The notes under the pieces: generated by a model
Databases searched by the model: none
Told to the model about the DNA's origin: nothing
What the model saw: only the letters and a program-made list of their open reading frames with translations
In this document: one piece after another, positions 1-5,546 of the stretch
Position numbering within the stretch: the stretch's first letter is position 1
How the letters are laid out: every line of letters begins with the position of its first letter
Translations under genes and position numbers: made by a program
Assembly (NCBI GenBank): GCA_030671915.1
Contig: DAOVHN010000197.1
Span: 1-5,546, forward strand
DNA length: 5,546 bases
DNA from: Pseudomonadota bacterium
GTDB lineage: Bacteria; Pseudomonadota; Alphaproteobacteria; UBA8366; JADFVY01
Direction of reading: 5' to 3'

Positions 1-1764
1 CAACCCGTCTTCCTTCTTGGCGGCGGTCAGGCGGCCTTCGGACCAGTCGAGGCCGACCTCGACCTCGTGGCCGCGGCGGCGCAACTCGGTCACCACGTCG
101 GCGTTCCAGCGGCCCTCCATGACCAGCACGCCCGGGCGCGCCGCGCGGGGGTAGAACGAGCTGGGGAAATGCTCGGTATGGAAGGAGGGGATGTCGATCG
201 CCTCCTGCAAATTCAGCCCGTGATGCAGGTGGCGCAGCAGCATGATGAGCTGCCACTGGTCCTGCTGGTCGCCGCCCGGCGTGCCGAAGGGCATCCAGGC
301 CTCGCCGCCGCGCAGCACGAAGGACGGGGTCAGCGTGGTGCGCGGCCGCTTGCCCGGCGCCAGGCTGGCCGGCAGCCCTTCCTCCAGCCAGAACATCTGC
401 GCGCGCGAGCCCAGGGCGAAGCCCAGCTCCGGGATCAGCGGCGAGCTCTGTAGCCAGCCGCCGCTGGGCGTGGCGGACACCATATTGCCCCAGCGGTCGA
501 TGATGTCGATATGGCAGGTATCGCCCCTGGTGCCGCCGTCGGGCCGGGTGCCGGGGTCGTCGTCGGTTGAACCGTAGCGCGCCACCGTCGGCTCGCCCGC
601 GCCGGCCGCCATCGGTGTGACCTTGCGGCCCTCGGTTATGAAATCGGCCAGCCGGGGTGCGCGTCCGCCGGGCGCGCCGGGGCGCAGCTCAAGCGAGGCC
701 CGCTCGCCCACCAGGGCGCGGCGTTCGTCGGCGTAGGCCTTGCTCAGCAGGTTGGCCACCGGCACCTCGACGAAATCCGGGTCGCCGTACCAGGCCTCGC
801 GGTCGGCATAAGACAGCTTCATGCATTCCACGACCGTGTGGACGAAGTCCGCGCCCAGCGGGTCCATCGCCGCCACATCCATGTCGGCCAGCAGCGCCAG
901 ATTCTGCAGCAGCGCCGGTCCCTGGCTCCAGGGGCCGCATTTGCAGACCGTATGGCCGTGATAGTCCAGGGTCAGCGGATCCTCGTAGGTCGCACGCCAG
1001 CCGGCCATGTCCGCACCGGTCAGCACGCCCCCGTGGCGTTCGCCGCTGGCGTCCAGCACCTCGTTTTCGCGGCAGAAGCGGTCGATCGCCTCGGCGATAA
1101 AGCCCTCTGCCCAGACACGCCGTGCGGCCTCCACCTGTTCCGCGCGGTCGGCGGATGCCGCCGTGGCCTCGTCGATCAGGCGCCGCCAGGTTGCCGCCAG
1201 GGTTTTGTTGGCCAGCAGCGTTCCCGCCACCGGCCGCTTGCCGCCGGGCAGCCATTGCGCGGCGGATGTCGGCCATTCCGCGAGGAACAGCGCCTCCACC
1301 GTCTCGATGGTTTCGATAATGCGCGGCACCAGCGGCACGCCATTTTCCGCATAACCGATCGCCGCCTCGAACACTTCGTCAAGACGCATCGTACCATGGT
1401 CGCGCAGCATCAGCATCCAGGCGTCGAAGACACCGGGAATGCAAGTGGCCAGCAGGCCGGTGCCCGGCACGATCTCCAGCCCCAGGCCCCGATAATGCGC
1501 GATGGTCGCGCCGGCGGGCGCCGTGCCCTGGCCGCATATGACCTTCGTCTCGCCGGTCTTGGCCGAATGCATGATCAGCGGCATGTCGCCGGCCGGCCCG
1601 TTCAGGTGCGGCTCGGCGACCTGCAGCACCATCCCCGCCGCCACCGCCGCGTCGAAGGCATTGCCGCCGCGCTCCAGGATCCCCATGCCGGCGGCCGAGG
1701 CCAGCCAGTGGGTCGAGGCGACGACACCGAAGGTGCCGAGAATTTCGGGGCGGGTGGTGAACAT
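1..1764 (-). CDS. Gamma-glutamyltransferase family protein (GGT-like Ntn-hydrolase), C-terminus cut by window edge
   Basis: The frame is open for 588 codons from an ATG at 1764 to base 1 with no stop; probably only a short C-terminal tail is missing. The N-terminus has the family hallmark G-VVAS-x-LAS followed by ILERGGNAFDAAVA (about residues 12-42). The autoprocessing and nucleophile site is GDTCHIDIIDRWGN, with predicted catalytic Thr416, so self-cleavage would give a large subunit 1-415 and a small subunit from 416. The oxyanion-type glycine pair is in FGTPGGD (Gly497-Gly498), and TTLTP (476-480) matches the SSMSP serine pair of E. coli GGT. Family members hydrolyse or transfer gamma-glutamyl groups from glutathione and related amides. 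No signal peptide is visible, unlike periplasmic GGTs, so a cytoplasmic location is inferred. Oddities: the substrate arginine of classical GGT (R114 in E. coli) aligns with Gln79 in CGQGTAP, the LNNxMDDF segment is replaced by LGSRAQMFW, and the lid loop is about half length. Family assignment is firm; substrate is unknown. It lies 39 bases downstream of the acetolactate synthase-like gene and is probably cotranscribed with it. Confidence 0.92.
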   Translation of the reverse strand, partial: MFTTRPEILGTFGVVASTHWLASAAGMGILERGGNAFDAAVAAGMVLQVAEPHLNGPAGDMPLIMHSAKTGETKVICGQGTAPAGATIAHYRGLGLEIVPGTGLLATCIPGVFDAWMLMLRDHGTMRLDEVFEAAIGYAENGVPLVPRIIETIETVEALFLAEWPTSAAQWLPGGKRPVAGTLLANKTLAATWRRLIDEATAASADRAEQVEAARRVWAEGFIAEAIDRFCRENEVLDASGERHGGVLTGADMAGWRATYEDPLTLDYHGHTVCKCGPWSQGPALLQNLALLADMDVAAMDPLGADFVHTVVECMKLSYADREAWYGDPDFVEVPVANLLSKAYADERRALVGERASLELRPGAPGGRAPRLADFITEGRKVTPMAAGAGEPTVARYGSTDDDPGTRPDGGTRGDTCHIDIIDRWGNMVSATPSGGWLQSSPLIPELGFALGSRAQMFWLEEGLPASLAPGKRPRTTLTPSFVLRGGEAWMPFGTPGGDQQDQWQLIMLLRHLHHGLNLQEAIDIPSFHTEHFPSSFYPRAARPGVLVMEGRWNADVVTELRRRGHEVEVGLDWSEGRLTAAKKEDGL

Positions 1765-1771
1765 GCGCGGG

Positions 1772-1776
1772 CTTCC
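1772..1776 (-). promoter_or_regulatory. Ribosome binding site of the GGT-like gene
   Basis: On the minus strand, GGAAG stands 7 bases before the ATG at 1764. It is a modest Shine-Dalgarno match with good spacing. The N-terminal family motif begins only about ten residues after this ATG, so the start is well supported. Confidence 0.5.
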
Positions 1777-1803
1777 GGGTTGATGTTGGCGGGCCCGCGC
1801 AAT

Positions 1804-3456
1804 CTATATCAGGCAGATCTTTTGCGATAGCTCGTCGATCAGGACGCGCTTGTTTTCCGAATAATCGACCGGCGCCTCGACCAGGTGAACGCCGCCCTCG
1901 GCGAAACATCGCTCCAGCAGCGGCGCGAATTCTTCGGTCCGTTCCACGCGATGACCCTTGGCGCCGTAGCTTTGCGCATAGGTCACGAAATCCGGATTGC
2001 CGAATTCCAGGCCCCAGTCGGGGAATTCGCCGACCGCCTGCTTCCACCGGATCATGCCGTAGGAATTGTCGCGCAAGACCAGCACGACGAGATCGAGGCC
2101 AAGCCGGACGGCGGTTTCCATCTCCTGGCTGTTCATCATGAAGCCGCCATCGCCGCAGATCGCCATGACCCGCCGGCCGGGATTAAGCATGCCCGCCATC
2201 ATCGCCGATGGCAGGCCGGCGCCCATGGTGGCCAGCGCGTTGTCCAGCAGCACGGTGTTCGGCTGCGGCGATCGGTAGTTCCGGGCGAACCAGATCTTGT
2301 ACATGCCGTTGTCGAGCGCGATGATGCCGTCATCCGGCATCACCTTGCGGACATCGGCCACCAGTCGCTGCGGGATGATCGGGAAACGGCGGTCGTCGTC
2401 GCCCTCGGCCATGTGTTCATGGACCAGCGCACGGACCCGCATGAAGTAATCGAAATCATGGCCGGGCACGGGCTCAAGCATTTCGGACAACCGGGCGAAG
2501 GTCGACGCGAGATCGCCGACCAGTTCGAGCTGCGGGAAATATACCTCGTCGACCGTAGCCGAATTGAAGTTGACGTGGATCACCTCGGTGCCGCACGGCT
2601 CCATCAGAAACGGCGGTTTCTCGACGACATCATGGCCGGCATTGATAATCAGATCGGCACGGGCGATGGCGCAATGCAGGTAGTCCCCTTCGGACAACGC
2701 TGCGGTGCCCATGTAAAGCGGGTGATACCCGCCGATCACGCCCTTGCCCATCTGGGTATTGAAGAAGGGGATTCCGGTCTTCTCGACGAAATCGCAGAGC
2801 GGCTTGATGACGGTCTTCCGGTTGGCGCCCGCGCCGACCAGCAGCAGTGGATGCTTCGCCGCGCTGATCATCGCGACCGCCTCGTCCAGGGCGTCTTCGT
2901 CGCAATCGGGCCGGTGAGGGAGGTTTACCGCGAACAGGCGGCCCGACTCCGCGCGTTCCGCGGCAATGTCTTCCGGCAGTTCCAGATGGACCGCGCCCGG
3001 CCGTTCCTCCTCGGCCAGGCGGAAGGCCTCGCGGACCAGGCCCGCAATGGTGTTGGCGTTGACGATCTGATGCGCGAATTTGGTGATCGGCCGCATCATG
3101 CCGACGACATCGACGATCTGGAACCGCCCCTGCTTGCTCTTCTTGATGGGCTTCTGGCCCGTGATCATCACCATCGGCATCGCGCCGAGATGCGCATAGG
3201 CCGCCGGCGTGACCAGATTGGTTGCGCCGGGCCCCAGGGTCGCCAGGCAGACCCCGGCCTTGCCGGTCAGGCGGCCATAGGTCGCGGCCATGAAGCCCGC
3301 CCCCTGTTCGTGGCGGGTGAGGATCAGCTTGATCGTCGACGTGCGCAGGGAGTCCAGAAGATCCAGATTCTCTTCGCCGGGAACGCCGAAGATGTATTCG
3401 ACTCCCTCGTTTTCCAGTGTCTTGACGAACAGGTCCGATGCCTTGATCTCTGCCAC
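1804..3456 (-). CDS. Thiamine-diphosphate enzyme, acetolactate synthase large subunit family (AlsS-like)
   Basis: A complete 550-residue protein, a normal length for the family, which condenses two pyruvates to 2-acetolactate and CO2 in the cytoplasm. The order is N-terminal Pyr domain, central domain, C-terminal PP domain. Visible motifs: FGVPGEEN (23-30); RHEQGAGFMA with the ThDP-activating Glu50; LGPGATN (74-80); GQKPIKKSKQGRFQ (100-113), where AHAS enzymes carry the FQE segment; and the ThDP/Mg motif GDGGFMMN (435-442) running to DN at 463-464. Several stretches resemble catabolic AlsS more than biosynthetic IlvB: GHDVVEKPPFLM (274-285) where FAD-dependent AHAS has RFDDR, LELVGD (310-315), FGNPDFVTYAQSYGAKG (485-501) and the PVDYSEN tail (529-535). 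No ilvN-type small subunit or alsD lies beside it, so an FAD-independent, valine-insensitive enzyme is inferred. GMIRWKQ (467-473) differs from the usual AlsS DMVAFQQ, so the acceptor substrate is not certain. The start codon is GTG, fixed by a strong AGGAGG; the stop is TAG. It could instead be another 2-oxoacid-using ThDP enzyme. Confidence 0.9.
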   Translation of the reverse strand: MAEIKASDLFVKTLENEGVEYIFGVPGEENLDLLDSLRTSTIKLILTRHEQGAGFMAATYGRLTGKAGVCLATLGPGATNLVTPAAYAHLGAMPMVMITGQKPIKKSKQGRFQIVDVVGMMRPITKFAHQIVNANTIAGLVREAFRLAEEERPGAVHLELPEDIAAERAESGRLFAVNLPHRPDCDEDALDEAVAMISAAKHPLLLVGAGANRKTVIKPLCDFVEKTGIPFFNTQMGKGVIGGYHPLYMGTAALSEGDYLHCAIARADLIINAGHDVVEKPPFLMEPCGTEVIHVNFNSATVDEVYFPQLELVGDLASTFARLSEMLEPVPGHDFDYFMRVRALVHEHMAEGDDDRRFPIIPQRLVADVRKVMPDDGIIALDNGMYKIWFARNYRSPQPNTVLLDNALATMGAGLPSAMMAGMLNPGRRVMAICGDGGFMMNSQEMETAVRLGLDLVVLVLRDNSYGMIRWKQAVGEFPDWGLEFGNPDFVTYAQSYGAKGHRVERTEEFAPLLERCFAEGGVHLVEAPVDYSENKRVLIDELSQKICLI

Positions 3457-3465
3457 GAGCTATGG

Positions 3466-3471
3466 CCTCCT
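3466..3471 (-). promoter_or_regulatory. Strong Shine-Dalgarno deciding the GTG start of the acetolactate synthase-like gene
   Basis: The minus strand reads AGGAGG, a perfect consensus, 9 bases before the GTG at 3456-3454. There is no competing in-frame ATG nearby, and the following residues (AEIKASDLFVKTLENEGVE) are the normal N-terminus of the family. This settles the non-ATG start. Confidence 0.85.
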
Positions 3472-3494
3472 GCGAAAGGGGTTTATACCAAGGA

Positions 3495-5024
3495 TCATGT
3501 CGGATCGGACGTTTGCGCGCGATATTGCGGTAGCACCTCAACCAGGGGGTGCAGCACGTCCAGCGGCTTCGAGCGCGCGCCGTCCTGGACGATGCGGCAA
3601 TGATATCGTCTCAGGCTCCGCGGGTCCGGTACGCCGCAAGAATGGGCGATCAATCCGGTACCGTAGCGCATCTTTTCGACGAAATTGCGGACCCTTACGG
3701 ATTTTTCCTCGGGATCCAGCCCGTGTTGCAGACGGCGGTCATGCGTCGTGATGCCGGTCGGGCAAGTGTTCTTGTTGCATTTGAGGGCCTGGATGCAGCC
3801 CAGCGCAAACATGAAGCCGCGCGCCGAGTTCACGAAATCGGCGCCGGCGCAGTAGGCCCAGGCTACTTCGGCCGGCGTCACCAGCTTGCCCGAGGCGATG
3901 ACCCGGATGCGGTCGCGCAAGCCGTATCTGGTCAGGATGTCGACGACAATCGGCAGGGACTCCTTTACCGGCAGACCGACATTGTCCATCAGCGGCATCG
4001 GCGCCGCGCCGGTGCCGCCATCGCCGCTGTCGACGGTGATGAAATCCGGTGCCCTTTCAATTCCTGCCGCCTGGATCGCCTCGCACAGTTTTTCGAGCCA
4101 GCCATAACCGCCGATAACCGCCTTGAAGCCGGTCGGCTTGCCGGAAACCTCCCGCACATGGCCGATGAATTCCAGCAATTCCGGTATGTTATCGATCTCG
4201 GGATGGCGATTCGGCGAGATCGAATCCTTGCCGGCCTCGATACCGCGGATGCTGGCGATCTCCGGCGTTACCTTGGCCGCCGGCAGGATGCCGCCCTTGC
4301 CCGGCTTGGCGCCCTGGCTGAGTTTGATTTCGATCATCCGAACCTGTTCGTGGCCGGCCACCTCGCGCAGGCGCTCGTCGTTCAACCCGCCATCCTCGCC
4401 GCGCACCCCGTATTTGGCGGTGCCGATCTGGAAGACGATGTCGCAGCCGCCCTCCAGATGATAGGGCGACAGGCCGCCTTCGCCGGTGTTCAGCCAGCAA
4501 CCGGCCATCTTCGCGCCCATCGACAGGGCCAGCACGGCGGGTTTCGAGATGGCGCCGAAGCTCATGGCGGAGATGTTGATGATCGAACGCGCCTCGTAGG
4601 GCGTACGGCAGTACGGTCCGATGACCAGCGGCGGCGCCGCCAGCGCGTCCTCCTCCAGCGTCGGGAACGGGCAATTGACGAAAATTGCCGTTCCCGGCAC
4701 GGTCAGGTTCCTCGTCGAGCCGAAGGCGATGGTATTGTCCGCTCCTTGCGAGGATTTATAGACCCATTCGCGTTCGGCCCGGTTGAACGGCATTTCCTCG
4801 CGGTCCATGGCGAAGAAATACTGCCGGAAGAATTCGCCCAGCGTGCTGAAAAGATACCGGAAGCGGCCGATGACCGGGTAGTTCCGCCGCACCGCGTCCC
4901 TGGTCTGCATGACGTCGGCGACAAAGAAGCAAATCAAGACCAGGACAAGAACGCCGATCGCAAAAACGAACAGGCTGGACAGGAAATTCAGGGCCGATTG
5001 CATGACACTGGAAAAGAACTCCAT
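3495..5024 (-). CDS. Membrane-anchored FMN-binding glutamate synthase family protein
   Basis: A complete 509-residue protein. The N-terminus has one hydrophobic segment (about residues 13-38), followed by a basic stretch (RRNYP, GRFRY), which suggests a single membrane anchor with the catalytic part in the cytoplasm. From about residue 95 it is a glutamate synthase-type TIM barrel: SAMSFGAIS (152-160), NTGEGG (179-184), IEIKLSQGAKPGKGG (231-245), FITVDSGDGGTGAAP (328-342) for FMN binding, and CIQALKCNKNTCPTG, whose Cys410, Cys416 and Cys421 form the C-x5-C-x4-C pattern that holds the [3Fe-4S] cluster in GltB. In GltB this domain reduces 2-iminoglutarate to glutamate. Here the class II glutaminase domain and the GltB beta-helix domain are absent, and no gltD is nearby, so it is not a complete glutamate synthase. 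The ammonia source, electron donor and true product are unknown. The ATG is preceded by GGAGAAG at 9-base spacing. The gene ends 38 bases before the acetolactate synthase-like gene and is likely the first gene of a three-gene unit. Confidence 0.93.
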   Translation of the reverse strand: MEFFSSVMQSALNFLSSLFVFAIGVLVLVLICFFVADVMQTRDAVRRNYPVIGRFRYLFSTLGEFFRQYFFAMDREEMPFNRAEREWVYKSSQGADNTIAFGSTRNLTVPGTAIFVNCPFPTLEEDALAAPPLVIGPYCRTPYEARSIINISAMSFGAISKPAVLALSMGAKMAGCWLNTGEGGLSPYHLEGGCDIVFQIGTAKYGVRGEDGGLNDERLREVAGHEQVRMIEIKLSQGAKPGKGGILPAAKVTPEIASIRGIEAGKDSISPNRHPEIDNIPELLEFIGHVREVSGKPTGFKAVIGGYGWLEKLCEAIQAAGIERAPDFITVDSGDGGTGAAPMPLMDNVGLPVKESLPIVVDILTRYGLRDRIRVIASGKLVTPAEVAWAYCAGADFVNSARGFMFALGCIQALKCNKNTCPTGITTHDRRLQHGLDPEEKSVRVRNFVEKMRYGTGLIAHSCGVPDPRSLRRYHCRIVQDGARSKPLDVLHPLVEVLPQYRAQTSDPT

Positions 5025-5033
5025 GGTTTCGTG

Positions 5034-5040
5034 CTTCTCC
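5034..5040 (-). promoter_or_regulatory. Ribosome binding site of the FMN glutamate synthase-like gene
   Basis: The minus strand reads GGAGAAG, ending 9 bases before the ATG at 5024. It supports this start rather than the internal Met8, and it keeps the whole hydrophobic anchor in the protein. Confidence 0.7.
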
Positions 5041-5083
5041 GGTAAATGAAGAACGATAGAAAGCCGCTGTGACTGACAACGTC

Positions 5084-5136
5084 CATCCGGATGTAGCTGG
5101 AAATCTGCTGCAATCCCTGGCGGGGTACATCGGATG
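5084..5136. repeat. Pair of CATC(C)GGATG palindromic sites in the intergenic region
   Basis: CATCCGGATG at 5084-5093 is a perfect 10-base palindrome. CATCGGATG at 5128-5136 repeats it with one base missing from the centre. Their centres are about 43-44 bases apart, close to four helical turns, and both lie 60-112 bases upstream of the FMN glutamate synthase-like gene. This arrangement would fit an operator for a dimeric regulator. Short palindromes also occur by chance, and no regulator gene is in the window. The rest of the 205-base gap (5025-5229) shows no supportable gene, no convincing promoter and no hairpin-plus-T-tract terminator. Confidence 0.3.
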
Positions 5137-5229
5137 CGCTTTCGTGCGGGTCGGGCGCGATGCTAGTGGACCTGCGGCCGCGGGGAAACCAACCGCCGTT
5201 CAAATCTCCGTGTGACGTTCCGGCGCGCG

Positions 5230-5546
5230 CTACTCCAGGAAAGTCAGCGAGTCGGGCTCGAAGCGCACGACGTCCAACAGGGGCATGACCAGTTCCTGGC
5301 CGTCCTCGGTCTTGCGGTGGGGCGAGCGGAAATCCCAGACGACCTTGCCGCCCGCTGTCACCTCCATCGCGCGGCCGTTGGTCGATTCCACGATCATCGT
5401 GTTGCCGTTCGCCAGGCGCTGGATCGAACCGTAGACCGGCGAGTGCAACGGTTCCTTCGCGCTGCCGGTAAAGCTCCAGTCGATCGAGCCTTTTGCCGGG
5501 TCGAATTCGATGATCCGCGTGGCCCCGCCGTCGCCCCGGTTGCCCA
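5230..5546 (-). CDS. Arylsulfotransferase (ASST) family beta-propeller protein, C-terminal fragment
   Basis: The frame runs in from the window edge and ends at a TAG at 5232-5230, leaving 104 complete codons; the start lies outside. The visible part has two similar beta-propeller blade motifs: ATRIIEFDPAKGSIDWSF (about visible residues 8-25) and GRAMEVTAGGKVVWDF (about 57-72). They are joined by SPVYGSIQRLANGNTMIVES, the RLxNGNTLI pattern typical of bacterial arylsulfotransferase and related PQQ-like propellers. The ASST family transfers sulfate between phenolic compounds, usually in the periplasm, but many members with this propeller are uncharacterised. The catalytic histidine and any signal peptide would be in the missing part, so activity cannot be judged. 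The Leu at 5448-5446 (TTG) is not a real start because the frame and the homology continue upstream. It is separated from the next gene by 205 bases and may belong to a different transcription unit. Confidence 0.75.
   Translation of the reverse strand, partial: GNRGDGGATRIIEFDPAKGSIDWSFTGSAKEPLHSPVYGSIQRLANGNTMIVESTNGRAMEVTAGGKVVWDFRSPHRKTEDGQELVMPLLDVVRFEPDSLTFLE

Noticed and set aside
1789..1798. GCGGGCCCGC palindrome between the acetolactate synthase-like and GGT-like genes
   Set aside because: It could form only a very short hairpin with no room for a loop and is not followed by a T-tract, so it is not a credible terminator; GC-rich palindromes are frequent at this base composition.
838..1830. 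A 330-codon plus-strand frame, and the shorter frames on both strands across 67-1802
   Set aside because: All overlap the continuous GGT-like reading frame, which carries the catalytic motifs. They have low-complexity Arg/Ala/Gly-rich translations.
1885..3603. A 572-codon open frame on the plus strand, antisense to the acetolactate synthase-like gene
   Set aside because: It mirrors a gene with clear family motifs over its full length. The translation is rich in Arg, His, Asp and Gln with no recognisable domain. This is the expected shadow of a high-GC gene with strong third-position bias.
3549..5045. A 498-codon open frame on the plus strand, antisense to the FMN glutamate synthase-like gene
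   Set aside because: Same shadow effect; the composition is unlike a real protein and the opposite strand has a convincing gene with a ribosome binding site.
5053..5079. A possible minus-strand promoter: TTGTCA (5079-5074) and TATCGT (5058-5053)
   Set aside because: The spacer is only 15 bases and the -10 box is a poor match, and the transcript would start almost at the ribosome binding site. Too weak to call.
4988..5203. Small minus-strand frames reaching into the 205-base gap (71 codons here, and 124 codons at 4756-5130)
   Set aside because: They overlap the start of the FMN protein in another frame, have no family resemblance and lack a convincing ribosome binding site.

Overview
The window is a GC-rich, gene-dense bacterial segment. 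All four recognisable genes lie on the minus strand. Strong G/C bias at third codon positions, the family mix and the tight gene packing suggest a proteobacterium, most likely an alphaproteobacterium. That placement is an inference from style, not from a marker gene.

Reading along the minus strand from high to low coordinates: (1) 5546-5230 is the C-terminal 104 codons of an arylsulfotransferase-like (ASST) beta-propeller protein whose start lies outside the window. (2) 5229-5025 is a 205-base gap with no supportable gene; it carries a perfect CATCCGGATG palindrome and a related site about four helical turns away. (3) 5024-3495 encodes a membrane-anchored protein with an FMN/Fe-S glutamate synthase-type domain (509 aa). 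(4) 3456-1804 encodes a thiamine-diphosphate enzyme of the acetolactate synthase family, closest in motifs to the catabolic AlsS type (550 aa, GTG start). (5) 1764-1 encodes a gamma-glutamyltransferase-like Ntn-hydrolase (588 codons visible, C-terminus cut by the window edge).

Genes 3, 4 and 5 are co-directional, separated by only 38 and 39 bases, and each has its own ribosome binding site, so they probably form one transcription unit. Their joint role is not evident. The FMN protein lacks the glutaminase domain of true glutamate synthase. The AlsS-like enzyme has no small subunit and no alsD beside it. The GGT-like protein keeps the catalytic threonine but has lost several residues that classical GGTs use to grip the gamma-glutamyl group. 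A small uncharacterised metabolic operon is plausible, but its substrate cannot be read from the sequence. No tRNA, rRNA, CRISPR array, insertion sequence, attachment site or convincing terminator was found. The many long plus-strand reading frames are antisense shadows produced by high GC.
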